A stretch of 64,000 nucleotides of DNA from Mesorhizobium loti CJ3sym (GTDB lineage: Bacteria; Pseudomonadota; Alphaproteobacteria; Rhizobiales; Rhizobiaceae). The notes beneath the pieces were generated by a model, which saw only the letters and a list, made by a program, of their open reading frames with translations, ran no database searches and had not been told where the DNA came from. Positions 19,047 through 28,617 of this stretch are shown in pieces (the stretch's first letter is position 1; each line of letters opens with the position of its first letter). Location of the stretch: the NCBI RefSeq assembly GCF_000472785.1, contig NZ_AXAL01000024.1, positions 55,158-119,157 on the forward strand, in the 5' to 3' direction. The position numbers and the translations under genes are program-made.

Positions 19047-19412
19047 TCAAGCCTTTGTCGACAGCCGGCGAAAATTCGCCTTCACCGCGCGGCTGGCCGG
19101 CTTCAGCGCGGCGCTGACCGACCGTTCCGCCGCAACGCCGTTGAACAGCGACGGTGTGCGGCCGGAGAGAACCTCCGGCCAGAAGCGCGACGCCGATTGC
19201 AGCAGCGACATTTGCGCCGCAAATGCCCCTTCCGTCATGGCCGCGGTCTTCTCGTTGACCGCGCGCGCCGTCTCTGTCCCCCAAGGCTCTCCGCTGCCGG
19301 CGTCCATCGCCATCAACGGCAGGCGCATCATCGCCACCAGTGGCGCCAGCATCAAATCCGCGCCGATGCTGGCCGCTTCTTGCACGCGTCGGCTCTTGCC
19401 AGTCATTTTCAT
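19047..19412 (-). CDS. Conserved hypothetical protein, phasin-like composition
   Basis: I do not recognise this 121-residue protein with certainty. It is Ala/Met-rich and predicted helical, with no signal peptide or clear membrane span (LMLAPLVAMMRLPLMAM is amphipathic rather than fully hydrophobic). The central EKTAAMTEGAFAAQMSLLQS and the overall size recall small polyhydroxyalkanoate-granule phasins, but no diagnostic motif is present. The start at 19412 has AAGGGG upstream. It stands alone between a Coa1-like gene and an aminotransferase gene on the same strand. Confidence 0.6.
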   Translation of the reverse strand: MKMTGKSRRVQEAASIGADLMLAPLVAMMRLPLMAMDAGSGEPWGTETARAVNEKTAAMTEGAFAAQMSLLQSASRFWPEVLSGRTPSLFNGVAAERSVSAALKPASRAVKANFRRLSTKA

Positions 19413-19548
19413 GAAAACAAACCCCTTGTTGCGGCCGACGCGGCCGCTGCCTGACACACTACGCGCCGTGAGTGGAATTCGTTCCCTATAAGGACAGCAT
19501 CTTTCCCAAGCTGGGCGTTTCCGTGGAGGAAACGCCCAGCCGAGCTTC

Positions 19549-20928
19549 TTACCGCTTGCGCAGATCGGCCTGTGCCAGATCCAACGCTTTGCCGATGCGT
19601 TCGCAGGCCATGTCGATCGTGTCGCGAGTCCAGATCAGCGGCGGTGACAGGATCATCGTGTCGCCGGTGGCGCGCAGCATCAGGCCGTTGGCGATCGCAT
19701 GATCGCGTACAACAACCGCGGCACTTCCCGACGGCAGGAACCGCTCCTTGGTCGCCTTGTCCTTCACGATCTCGATCGCGCCCATCAGGCCTATCGAACG
19801 CACCTCACCGACCAGATCATGCCCGGCGATGCGCTCCTGCAAGGCCTTGGCGAAATAAGGCCCGGTGTCGCTCCTGACGCGGTCAACCAGGCCCTCCCGC
19901 TCGATGATCTCAAGGTTCTTCAACGCCACGGCGCAGGCCACCGGATGACCCGAATAGGTGTAGCCATGGTTGAACTCGCCGCCCTTCTCGACCAGCGTCG
20001 AGGCGATGCGGTCGCCGACCAGCAAGGCAGACAGCGGCTGATAACCCGAGGTCAGCGCCTTGGCCGTGGTGATGGTGTCCGGCTCGATGCCGAGCGTCTG
20101 CGCGGCGAACCACTCGCCGGTGCGGCCATAGCCGGTGATGACTTCGTCGAGCATCAGAAGGACATCATATTTGCGGCAGATGCGCTGCACCTCCGGCCAA
20201 TAGCTGACCGGCGGTATCTTCACACCACCCGCCCCCATCACCGGCTCGCCGATGAAGGCGGCAACCTTGTCGGCGCCGGCTTCGAGGATCGCGTCCTCGA
20301 CGGCCTTGGCCGCTCGCAGGCCGAAATCGTGATCGCTCTCGCCGGGCAGCGCCAGCTCATAGGCATAGGGCATCATCACATGGACGATGTTGGGCACCGC
20401 CCCGTTGAGCTGCTTGTGCATGCCATCCATGCCGCCAAGCGACGTGCCGGCGACGGTTGAGCCGTGATAGGCCATCTTGCGCGAGATGATGCGGTTCTTT
20501 TCCGGCTTGCCTTCCAGCACCCAGTAATGCCGTACCAGGCGCAGCGCCGTGTCGTTGGCTTCCGAACCGGAGGAGCCATAAAACACCTGGTTGACGTGCT
20601 TCGGCGCGATCTCGGCCAGCTTCTTGGACAGCAGCACAGGCGTCGGCGTCGAGCATTTGAAGAAGGAATTGTAGTAAGGCAGTTCCTTCATCTGCGCGTA
20701 GGCGGCATCGGCCAGTTCATCCCGGCCATAGCCAATGTTGACGCACCAAAGGCCAGCCATACCGTCGAGGATTTCCGCCCCTTCGGAATCATAGATGAAC
20801 GGCCCGTTGGCGTGGGTGATGATGCGCGAACCGGTCTCGCGCAATTCCTTGTGATCGGTGAAGGGATGAAGATGGTGCGCGGCGTCAATCTGCTGAAGCT
20901 GCTTCAGCGAATAATTCTGATAGGTCAT
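19549..20928 (-). CDS. Class III PLP aminotransferase (omega-transaminase type)
   Basis: This 459-residue pyridoxal-phosphate enzyme moves an amino group from an omega-amino acid or amine to pyruvate or 2-oxoglutarate. Recognisable parts are YGSSGSEANDTALRL (phosphate cup), AYHGSTVAGTSLGG, DEVITGYGRTGEWFA (the Asp contacts the PLP ring nitrogen) and TTAKALTSGYQPLSA, where the Lys is the expected Schiff-base residue. The start at 20928 has GAGGAAAG upstream. The family includes putrescine, beta-alanine and taurine transaminases; sequence alone does not separate them. Confidence 0.9.
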   Translation of the reverse strand: MTYQNYSLKQLQQIDAAHHLHPFTDHKELRETGSRIITHANGPFIYDSEGAEILDGMAGLWCVNIGYGRDELADAAYAQMKELPYYNSFFKCSTPTPVLLSKKLAEIAPKHVNQVFYGSSGSEANDTALRLVRHYWVLEGKPEKNRIISRKMAYHGSTVAGTSLGGMDGMHKQLNGAVPNIVHVMMPYAYELALPGESDHDFGLRAAKAVEDAILEAGADKVAAFIGEPVMGAGGVKIPPVSYWPEVQRICRKYDVLLMLDEVITGYGRTGEWFAAQTLGIEPDTITTAKALTSGYQPLSALLVGDRIASTLVEKGGEFNHGYTYSGHPVACAVALKNLEIIEREGLVDRVRSDTGPYFAKALQERIAGHDLVGEVRSIGLMGAIEIVKDKATKERFLPSGSAAVVVRDHAIANGLMLRATGDTMILSPPLIWTRDTIDMACERIGKALDLAQADLRKR

Positions 20929-21117
20929 GTCTCTGATCTTTCCTCTAAAATCATTCCGGCGATGCCGGGGCGAATTCGTCAGAGGCAGGCAGGTGGCGAA
21001 TAGCCGATGCGGGCGCACAGCCGCAAAAGCTCCGCGCGCAGCGTGCGCGGTGACGGTGTCACCGCGACCCCGAACGTGCAGACAAAGGTCATAGCAGGAG
21101 CCATGGCCGGCACCTTA

Positions 21118-21212
21118 GAGCAATTCCAGGAAAAGTGTGAAGCGGTTTTCCGTCCGGAATTGCGTCAAAGAGGTGGAGCTTTTCAACGTTTCGTCGAAAC
21201 GATGAATTGCTC
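21118..21212. repeat. Palindromic rhizobial intergenic repeat
   Basis: The outer inverted repeat GAGCAATTC (21118-21126) with GAATTGCTC (21204-21212) encloses two hairpins. The first is an imperfect one (CAATTCC-GGAAAA with TTTTCC-GGAATTG, 21121-21162). The second is a perfect one (CGTTTC-GTC-GAAACG, 21187-21201). From memory, this sequence type recurs in Mesorhizobium-like genomes. It lies between the aminotransferase promoter side and the end of the prolyl oligopeptidase gene. The rest of 20929-21258 shows only the aminotransferase leader. Confidence 0.7.
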
Positions 21213-21258
21213 CGGAGCAAAGGCTGGCCAAGGTGAACCACCCTTTGCCTGAATAGGT

Positions 21259-23322
21259 CTATGCCTTGGCGGTCAGCGCCCGCTGCAGGAAGACATATTT
21301 CATCGCCGTCTGTGCCGCTTGCGGGCGGCGGTCGCCGCGTCCGCCATGGCCGCCTTCGGTCTCCTCGAAGAACAGCGTCTTTTCATGCCCCGCCTCCTGC
21401 AAGCGGGCCGCCATCTTGCGCGCGTGGCCGGGATGGACCCGGTCATCGGCGGTCGACGTTGTCAGCAGCACCGATGGATAGGCGACATCGGCCTCGACAT
21501 GCTGATAGGGCGAATAGGCGGAAAGCCATTTGGCGTCTTCCGGCTTTGAAGGGTCGCCATATTCGGCCATCCAGGAGGCACCGGGCGGCAATTGCGTGTA
21601 GCGCAGCATGTCGAGCAGTGGCACCTCGATGATGACGGCGCCAAACAGTTCCGGATGCTGCGTCAGCGAAACGCCGGTCAGCAGGCCGCCATTCGAGCCA
21701 CCCTGGATGCCGAGCGATTGAGCCGTGGCAATGCCGCGCCTGACGACGTCCTCAGCCACCGCGGCAAAATCGTCAAAGCCGTTCTGGCGATTGCCCTTCA
21801 GCGCCGCCTGATGCCAGGCCGGGCCGAACTCGCCGCCGCCGCGAATGCAGGCCTGCACATAGGCATTGCCCTTCTCCAGCCACAGCCTGCCGCGCACGCC
21901 GGCATAGCCGGGCAGCAGCGGCACTTCGAAGCCGCCATAGCCATAAAGCAGCGTCGGCACCGGCCCCTTCCGGTCGCGCCGCCTGACGACGAAATATGGG
22001 ATCATCGTGCCATCCTTCGAGCGCGCCTCGAACTGCTCCGAGACCAACGGCGCCGCGTCGAAACGCGCCGGCTGCGACTTCACCGTCGCCAGCGTCTCGC
22101 CATCGTCATCGGACCAGATGATCGAGCTTGGCGTCAGGAAATCGGTGAAGGAGAAGGAGACGGTCGAGCCGAAATGCTCGGCATGGCTGATGCCGACAGT
22201 GCCGTTTTCTGGAAGGGCGACAGGCTTCAGCGACCAGGCGCCATCCCTGCGCTCGCTGACAAGAACTTTGCCGCGCACATTGTCCATCAGGCTGATGAAC
22301 AGGCGGTCCTGCGTACGGGCAATGCCGGCAATCGATACGCGATACGCCGGTGCCAACAAGATCTCGATGGCGCCAAAACTGCCTGTTTCGATCCAGTGCG
22401 CGAAATCGAGCGAGTAAAGCCCGTCCGGCTGGCAGGCCGTGCCGTCCGGCGCCGTCCATGGCGTGCGCACCCCGAACACCAGTTGGTCCTTGAAAAGCGC
22501 CGTATCAGTGACGTCGTCTGGCAAGGGAATGCGCCTGTTTTCACCCGACGGAAGATGCAGGAAGCTGTGCGATGCGAAGAAGTTGAGCGTTCGCGCCAGG
22601 AACAGATGGCGCTTGTCGCCGTCGAACTCGACGCCCGCTCCGACGGCGAGATCCTGCTTTTCGGCCTCGAAGATCGGCGTCGCCTCCTCCAGCTTCGTGC
22701 CGCGCTTCCACAGCTTGATCACACGCGGATAGCCGGACTCGGTCTTGTCAGCGTCCTCGAAGGCCGCCGAGACGATGACCGTGTCCTTGTCCAGCCAGCT
22801 GAAGCCCGATTTCGAGGCCGGTGCGCGAAACCCGCCTTCGATAAAGGACCTGGTCTCGATATCGAACTCGCGCATCTCGCTGGCATCACCGCCATCCGGC
22901 GACATGGAGAGCAGGCAGAGGCTGAAGTCCGGATAGAGCCGGCTGGCGCCGCTGAACACCCATTTGATCCCCTCCTTCGCCGCAAGCTGGTCGAAGTCAA
23001 TGATCGTTTCCCACACCGGCTTCTCGGTCTTGTAGGAAGCCACCGTCGTGCGGCGCCACAGGCCAAGCGCATTGGTCTTGTCCTGCCAGAAATTATAGAC
23101 GTGGCCGCCAATGGCATTTCCGACGGCGATGTTGTCCTCGGCCGTCATCAAATCGAGCGCGGTCTGGAACGACGCCTGATAGGACGGATCGCCCTGCAAT
23201 TGCCCAACCGTAATTTCGTTCTGACCATGCACCCAGTCGAGCGACTGTTTGCTGGTCCGGTCTTCCAGCCACAAGAACGGGTCTTCAGAGCTGGATTCTG
23301 GCTTGGCGATAGGCTTGGTCAT
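21259..23322 (-). CDS. Prolyl oligopeptidase family serine peptidase (S9A)
   Basis: This 687-residue protein is an S9 peptidase with an N-terminal seven-bladed propeller (about residues 1-430) and a C-terminal alpha/beta hydrolase domain. The catalytic triad region is visible as GIQGGSNGGLL (nucleophile Ser), TADDRVHPGHARK (Asp) and EGGHGGRGD (His). The N-terminus DPFLWLEDRTSKQSLDWV is typical of S9A. The start at 23322 has GGAGATT upstream and no signal peptide, so the enzyme should be cytoplasmic and cut short proline-containing peptides. The length is normal for the family. Confidence 0.93.
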   Translation of the reverse strand: MTKPIAKPESSSEDPFLWLEDRTSKQSLDWVHGQNEITVGQLQGDPSYQASFQTALDLMTAEDNIAVGNAIGGHVYNFWQDKTNALGLWRRTTVASYKTEKPVWETIIDFDQLAAKEGIKWVFSGASRLYPDFSLCLLSMSPDGGDASEMREFDIETRSFIEGGFRAPASKSGFSWLDKDTVIVSAAFEDADKTESGYPRVIKLWKRGTKLEEATPIFEAEKQDLAVGAGVEFDGDKRHLFLARTLNFFASHSFLHLPSGENRRIPLPDDVTDTALFKDQLVFGVRTPWTAPDGTACQPDGLYSLDFAHWIETGSFGAIEILLAPAYRVSIAGIARTQDRLFISLMDNVRGKVLVSERRDGAWSLKPVALPENGTVGISHAEHFGSTVSFSFTDFLTPSSIIWSDDDGETLATVKSQPARFDAAPLVSEQFEARSKDGTMIPYFVVRRRDRKGPVPTLLYGYGGFEVPLLPGYAGVRGRLWLEKGNAYVQACIRGGGEFGPAWHQAALKGNRQNGFDDFAAVAEDVVRRGIATAQSLGIQGGSNGGLLTGVSLTQHPELFGAVIIEVPLLDMLRYTQLPPGASWMAEYGDPSKPEDAKWLSAYSPYQHVEADVAYPSVLLTTSTADDRVHPGHARKMAARLQEAGHEKTLFFEETEGGHGGRGDRRPQAAQTAMKYVFLQRALTAKA

Positions 23323-23439
23323 GGAATCTCCGATAGGCAACACTTCGGCATGCAACATCGACATGCCGCGTCCGATATTCAATAGGGAGGAACTCAGGCC
23401 AGGGATTCAGGGCTTCCCCAACAACCGAACCGGCCACAG

Positions 23440-24633
23440 TCATGCCTTGCTGCTCCGGCGTACCGACGAGCGATAGAGCGCGAAGATCACCAGCAAGGCG
23501 TCGAGGCCGATGATCACGATCGGCAGGCCCAGTGGACCAATCCCCTGCATGAGCAGGCCGGCACCCGGTGGGCCGACAATGCCGCCAACACCCCACAGCA
23601 AGGCGAAGGCCGCATTGCCGGTGACGAGCAGTGTGCCCTTGAACCGGCTGCCGAGTTCGACCAGCGCCATCGTATAGACGCCGTAGCCGACCGCGCCCAT
23701 CACCAGCAGCACGCCCCAGATCAGCGGTGTGATGATCAGCAACGGCAGCAGAACAGCGCAGACGGCCGTCGCCATGGCGCAGGCCAGCATCATGGGGCGG
23801 GCACCGAACCGCTCCGCCAGCAGGCCAAGCGGGATCTGCAGCAGGATGTTGCCCAGGGAAAGCGACATCACCAGCGCGGCGAGGATCGCTTCCGGCAAGC
23901 CATAGCCGGCGCCGAAGACCGGAACCAGCGCATAGGTGCTTAGCTGGACGGCGCCCGAGACCAGCACAGCCAGCAGCAGCGCCGGCGCCAGCCGGGCAAA
24001 ACCGACAAAACTGCCGGCAGGCTGGCCGTCATCCTCGAAGCCGGTGAGTTTTGAAGAAACAAGATGCAGAATGACAGCACATAGCAAGAAACCGCCGACA
24101 CCGACGCCGAAGGGAGCCCAGCCCGACGTGCCGACCAGCGTCAAAGTAAAGGGGCCGGCCGAATAGCCGGCACCCATCAGCGTGTTGAAAACGCCCATCA
24201 CCCGGCCGCGCCGGGATGGTGACGCCAGCGACAGTGCCCAGACCTCGCCAAGGATGTAGAGCGGGTTGATGACGACGCCGACGATGAAGCGGATGAGGTA
24301 CCAGGCCACCCAATTCTGCAGATAGCCGATGCCCAGGAAGCACAGCGCACCGATCAGCGAACAACCGATAGCCAGACCGCGCGCGCCGACCAGCCGCACC
24401 GCCGCTGGGACGAACGAGGCCGACAGGATCAACCCAAGCGGCATCATCGCCGCCGACAGGCCGATCAGCCCGGGCGATATGCCTTGCTTCTGCATCAGAA
24501 GCGTGAACAGCGGCGAGCTCAGCCCCTGCGCGGCGCCGAACATGGCAAGGGCAGCAGTGACGCCGGCAAGCGCCGCCCACTGCGTTCCCGCTTCGCCTTC
24601 GCTCGAGCCGGTCGCGACCATGCTGTCATCCAT
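23440..24633 (-). CDS. MFS transporter
   Basis: This 397-residue membrane protein has about twelve predicted spans and a central loop near TGFEDDGQPAGS. The region LASPSRRGRVMGVFNTLMGAGYSAG, with its basic cytoplasmic loop, is typical of the major facilitator superfamily (YcaD/sugar-efflux-like branch). A start at 24633 or 24621 is possible. Upstream and downstream genes give no clue to substrate. Confidence 0.88.
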   Translation of the reverse strand: MDDSMVATGSSEGEAGTQWAALAGVTAALAMFGAAQGLSSPLFTLLMQKQGISPGLIGLSAAMMPLGLILSASFVPAAVRLVGARGLAIGCSLIGALCFLGIGYLQNWVAWYLIRFIVGVVINPLYILGEVWALSLASPSRRGRVMGVFNTLMGAGYSAGPFTLTLVGTSGWAPFGVGVGGFLLCAVILHLVSSKLTGFEDDGQPAGSFVGFARLAPALLLAVLVSGAVQLSTYALVPVFGAGYGLPEAILAALVMSLSLGNILLQIPLGLLAERFGARPMMLACAMATAVCAVLLPLLIITPLIWGVLLVMGAVGYGVYTMALVELGSRFKGTLLVTGNAAFALLWGVGGIVGPPGAGLLMQGIGPLGLPIVIIGLDALLVIFALYRSSVRRSSKA

Positions 24634-24797
24634 GTGAGGTGCTGGCCATCAGGCCAGCAGGCCTCAACAGCTACTGGTTCGACCAGAGGAAAGGAAGGGC
24701 CGGACCGGGAGATCCGTTTGCACCAATCGATCCGTCCGCTCGGCCGAAGCCGAATGGGTTGCTGATTGAATGGTGGTTGGTGCCCGGACCGGCGATG

Positions 24798-26702
24798 CTA
24801 CGGAAAATAGCGGGCAAGCGCGCCCTTTTTGCCGTTTGCGTAGGGCACCAGCCAATGGTCGTCGATGTCGATTCCGTAGTCCTTCGATGGCTTGCCGATC
24901 TTGCGTCGCCAGGCACGGAATTTGTAGTGATCGAAGACATCGAGGACGTGCACGGCATAGGCTGCGGCAAACGTCTTGTCGCCTTCAACGATCACCATGT
25001 TCTCGTCATTCTCGTAGGACGCCTTATAGCCAAGGTTGTGGCTGCCCGTGATGACGGTAGGGTGATCGCCCATCGGATCGATAACCACTATCTTGTCGTG
25101 CACGATGGCAAAACCCGCCCTCAACGCCTCGGCTTCGAAATCGCCAGCGATCGTGCCTTTGGTCAGATTGGCCGCCCTGACAATCGACATGTTCGGCGCA
25201 TCGCCGACATTGTCGGGGAAGACGAATGGGGATTGGCCGTCATTGTTGGATTTCTTTGTCACCGGATCCCTGGTCGAGGGAACGTAGTTCGGCATGGCCG
25301 ACGCCTCGCTGATAACGCCTTGAACGATCAGCGCCTTATTGGCTAGACCGGCCAATTTGGCTTCGTTCACGATCGAATTCTCGCCCTTTTGCGCTGGATT
25401 GAAGACGAGAAAAAATATCGCCTGCTTGGCAGCCTGCATGCGTGTGAAGACATCCGTCAGGTCGACGGGACGGACGGTGAGCGTCTTCTTGTTGCGCAGG
25501 GGGTCATTCGGCGAAAACCACACCGTAAGACCATCGATCGGCACGGTGGCGCCGTTGAGTGGGTTTGGCATGTGGTTTTCCGTGCGGAACGGCACACTCT
25601 GCGTCTGCACGGCGTGCCCAGGGGCGTCCGTGCTCGGCAGCGGCGGGAGCACATCGGCCTTCATGCGTTCCCAATAGGCGTTGTACACTGCGGCCATGTC
25701 GGGGTCTTCGCGGATGAACGCGTTGTTCGACTGGCTGCAGATGCCTGTCGTGGTCCAGTTGGTGCTGCCGGTCAGCACCGCCTGGGGCACGCCTTGCGGA
25801 TCACGATAGACAGCGAATTTGTTGTGGCCGATGTGGTTGTTGTTGAACATCCGATCGGTCACCACGACGCCCTCATTGTGCAGACGATCGCGAAGCGGTT
25901 TGTTGCCCGCGTCCCAACGTTTGGTATCCGCATCTTTCGCCGAGTTCGACAAAATGACCTCGATGCAGTCCTTGGCGTTAACGAGCGCGTCGCACAATTC
26001 GTCATCGCCGAGTTCATACAGCGCGAGACGAACCGTCCCGCCCTTCGTTTTCGCCCGTGTCAGCAGGTTGGTCAGCACGTCAGGCACATCGCCATGCAGA
26101 TAGGCGCGGATCTTGCTGTCGCGACGTTTCAGTTCTTTCTGAATTCCTGGAATGTCGCCAACCTTGATGCCGGCCTCCTGCAACGCATGCGACATCCATT
26201 GCGTCGACAGCACGCCATTGGTGAAGGCGACACGCGCCTTACCGAACATCTGCCCCAGGAAGATCGGCGGGCTGACGGCACCCTGGCCGAGATAGCCGAG
26301 CGGCCGCGCCGGTCCGGTATAGGCGTTTTTCCCGTCGACGACCTGATCGGGACGTACCGGCACGGGATCGAGGCCTGGCTTCATGTCGCCAACAGGACGC
26401 ACCCGGTAGGCGATCATCTCACCATCCGGCCTGACGTCGATACTGTCGCGCCGGCGCCGCACGGTCAGATCGCGCCAGAATGTCTTCTGAACCGGCCACA
26501 CGCCGGTGTCCTGGGGGATCCATCTTGGATTGCGCTGCCCCTTGAACGGCACCCAGGACGCCAGGCAGCGCTCCTCGCCTGTCGCGGGATAGAGGCGAAC
26601 GATCTCAAAACCGAGGCAATCCGGGATCATCCCGTCAAGATCCCAGGAAATAAACGCGACTTCGTTGTTTGTCGCGGCACGCACTTTGACGACATCAGGC
26701 AT
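24798..26702 (-). CDS. Phospholipase-D-like protein with two HKD-type motifs
   Basis: This 634-residue protein has an N-terminal beta-rich region (about residues 1-110, fibronectin-like by appearance) and two phosphodiesterase half-sites. Site 2 is canonical: HDKIVVID at residues 535-542 with GSHN at 553-556. Site 1 reads HNKFAVYRD at 293-301 with GSTN at 312-315; the acidic residue is displaced by one, with Arg in its usual place. No signal peptide or secretion marker is evident. Such proteins hydrolyse or transfer phosphodiesters in lipids or nucleic acids. It lies alone between an MFS gene and the divergent mttB1 gene. Confidence 0.75.
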   Translation of the reverse strand: MPDVVKVRAATNNEVAFISWDLDGMIPDCLGFEIVRLYPATGEERCLASWVPFKGQRNPRWIPQDTGVWPVQKTFWRDLTVRRRRDSIDVRPDGEMIAYRVRPVGDMKPGLDPVPVRPDQVVDGKNAYTGPARPLGYLGQGAVSPPIFLGQMFGKARVAFTNGVLSTQWMSHALQEAGIKVGDIPGIQKELKRRDSKIRAYLHGDVPDVLTNLLTRAKTKGGTVRLALYELGDDELCDALVNAKDCIEVILSNSAKDADTKRWDAGNKPLRDRLHNEGVVVTDRMFNNNHIGHNKFAVYRDPQGVPQAVLTGSTNWTTTGICSQSNNAFIREDPDMAAVYNAYWERMKADVLPPLPSTDAPGHAVQTQSVPFRTENHMPNPLNGATVPIDGLTVWFSPNDPLRNKKTLTVRPVDLTDVFTRMQAAKQAIFFLVFNPAQKGENSIVNEAKLAGLANKALIVQGVISEASAMPNYVPSTRDPVTKKSNNDGQSPFVFPDNVGDAPNMSIVRAANLTKGTIAGDFEAEALRAGFAIVHDKIVVIDPMGDHPTVITGSHNLGYKASYENDENMVIVEGDKTFAAAYAVHVLDVFDHYKFRAWRRKIGKPSKDYGIDIDDHWLVPYANGKKGALARYFP

Positions 26703-26836
26703 GGCTGTCCCTCCAAAAAGCTCAATGCGAAAGTATGTCAGAAGTAAAAGACAGTACTGTAACGCACATCAAATTACCATCCAACCGATCGGCTGCACTC
26801 AGGCCCTCTGCCGGTGCACCGGTTCGGCCAAGACGA

Positions 26837-26873
26837 ATGTCGCTGCGACGCAGCTGCCGTTCCGGCATGTCGC
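26837..26873. promoter_or_regulatory. Paired ATGTCGC direct repeats upstream of mttB1
   Basis: ATGTCGC occurs at 26837-26843 and again at 26867-26873, 30 bases apart (about three helical turns). The first copy is immediately followed by the inverted half GCGACG. TGTCGC half-sites are, as I recall, recognised by AraC-type regulators with an amidotransferase-like domain (ArgR/GbdR group of pseudomonads). Similar half-sites occur before the corrinoid protein gene. No such regulator is in the window, so this is a candidate only. Confidence 0.35.
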
Positions 26874-26964
26874 TTCCCTCGCCCTAGTGGTCGCCGCCTC
26901 CGCAATGGCCGGCGGGCCGCCGGTCCATTATGCCGGCCGCTATCGCCATCGTACGAGGACCATC

Positions 26965-28542
26965 ATGACCGCCGCCCTACAACCCCTAGAACCGGCCCAG
27001 GCACCCGACCGTGCCCGCCGTGGCGGCCGCGCCGGAAAGCGTGCCGGAGGCTCGGCCGCGTTCGAGCAGCCGGCTTACCGGCAGCTGAGAAACCCGCTGA
27101 CGCCGACCAAGCTGGTCTCCGATGACGAACTGGAATCGATCCACCTCGCCTCCTTGCGCGTGCTCCGGGAAATCGGTGTCGACGTGCTGCACGACGAAGC
27201 CCGCCGCATCATGAAAGCGCATGGCGCAGATGTCCGCGAAGGCTCGGAGCGCGTGCGCTTCGACAGCGACATGATCCTCGATCTGGTGTCGAACTGCCCG
27301 TCGGAATTCACCATCCATGCCCGCAATCCCGCGCACAATGTGCGATTCGGCGGCGACAATCTGATCATCTCGATGATGGCCTCGGCGCCCAATTGCTCCG
27401 ACATCGATCGCGGCCGCCGGCCTGGCAACCAGGCGGACTACCGCAACTTCCTGCGCCTGGCGCAGATGCACAACATCCTGAACTGCACCGGCGGCTACCC
27501 GGTCGAGCCGACCGATATCCATCCGTCGGTCCGCCACCTCGAATGCGTCCGCGACCTCGCCACGCTGACCGACAAGGTGTTCCACATCTATTCGCTGGGC
27601 AAGGAGCGCAATGTCGACGGCATCGAGATCACCCGCATCGCGCGCGGCATCAGCCACGAGCAGTTGCTGGAAGAGCCGTCCGTCTTCACCATCATCAACA
27701 CCAATTCGCCGCTCAAGCTCGACGTGCCGATGATGGAAGGCATCATCCAGATGTCGAGCAAGGGCCAGGTCGTTATCGTCACGCCCTTCACCCTGTCGGG
27801 CGCCATGGCGCCGGTCACCATCGCCGGCGCGCTGGTGCAGCAGAATGCCGAGGCGCTGTCCGGCATCGCCTTTGCCCAGATGGTGCGCAAGGGCGCGCCT
27901 GTCGGCTATGGCGGCTTCACCTCCAATGTCGACATGAAGTCCGGTTCACCAGCCTTCGGCACGCCGGAATATATGAAGGCGCAGCTTGTCGGCGGCCAGC
28001 TTGCCCGCCGCTACAAGATCCCCTACCGCACCTCCAACACCTGCGCCGCCAACACGGTCGACGCGCAGGCGGCCTATGAAAGCGTCTTTTCGCTGTGGGG
28101 CGCCATCCAGGGCGGCGGCAATCTGATGATGCATGCGGCCGGCTGGCTGGAAGGCGGTCTGCGCTGCTCTTATGAGAAGACCATTCTCGACATCGACCTG
28201 TTGCAGATGGTGGCCGAATTCCTGACCCCGCTCGATCTCTCCGACGAGGCGCTCGGCTTCAACGCCATCCAGTCTGTCGGCCCCGGCGGCCATTTCTTCG
28301 GCACCCAGCACACGCAGGACCGCTACAAGACCGCCTTCTACTCACCGATCCTTTCGGACTGGCGCAATTTCGAGACCTGGGCGGAAGCCGGGTCGCCGAC
28401 GGCGATGGAAAAGGCTAACCGGGTGTGGAAGGAACGGCTGGCGTCCTACGAAGAACCCTACATGGACCCGGCGATCCGCGAGGAACTCAACGCCTTCGTC
28501 GAAAAGCGTACCGCCGAAGGCGGCGCGCCAACCGATTTTTGA
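26965..28542 (+). CDS. MttB-superfamily corrinoid methyltransferase, non-pyrrolysine (copy 1)
   Basis: This 525-residue protein belongs to the trimethylamine:corrinoid methyltransferase superfamily, whose characterised non-pyrrolysine members (MtgB, MtpB, MtcB) demethylate glycine betaine, proline betaine or carnitine. No in-frame TAG is present. An Arg/Gly-rich leader (ARRGGRAGKRAGG, about residues 17-29) precedes the catalytic barrel from about residue 45. The barrel includes VVIVTPFTLSGAMAPVTIAG, GAPVGYGGFTSN and AAGWLEGGL near the cobalamin-facing end. The ATG at 26965 fits the barrel-proximal leader seen in copy 2. It is followed by a flavoprotein and a DddP-like gene on the same strand. 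The substrate is a methylated amine or sulfonium, unproven. Confidence 0.88.
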   Translation: MTAALQPLEPAQAPDRARRGGRAGKRAGGSAAFEQPAYRQLRNPLTPTKLVSDDELESIHLASLRVLREIGVDVLHDEARRIMKAHGADVREGSERVRFDSDMILDLVSNCPSEFTIHARNPAHNVRFGGDNLIISMMASAPNCSDIDRGRRPGNQADYRNFLRLAQMHNILNCTGGYPVEPTDIHPSVRHLECVRDLATLTDKVFHIYSLGKERNVDGIEITRIARGISHEQLLEEPSVFTIINTNSPLKLDVPMMEGIIQMSSKGQVVIVTPFTLSGAMAPVTIAGALVQQNAEALSGIAFAQMVRKGAPVGYGGFTSNVDMKSGSPAFGTPEYMKAQLVGGQLARRYKIPYRTSNTCAANTVDAQAAYESVFSLWGAIQGGGNLMMHAAGWLEGGLRCSYEKTILDIDLLQMVAEFLTPLDLSDEALGFNAIQSVGPGGHFFGTQHTQDRYKTAFYSPILSDWRNFETWAEAGSPTAMEKANRVWKERLASYEEPYMDPAIREELNAFVEKRTAEGGAPTDF

Positions 28543-28617
28543 TCGGCTGCGGTCTGGCGTCGTCACACCGCAAACCAACACATCTGATTCAGTTTACACA
28601 AAAACGGACCTATCTTC

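Noticed and set aside
21592..23385. A 597-codon open frame on the plus strand
   Set aside because: It is antisense to the prolyl oligopeptidase gene, which has its full catalytic triad. No domain is recognisable.
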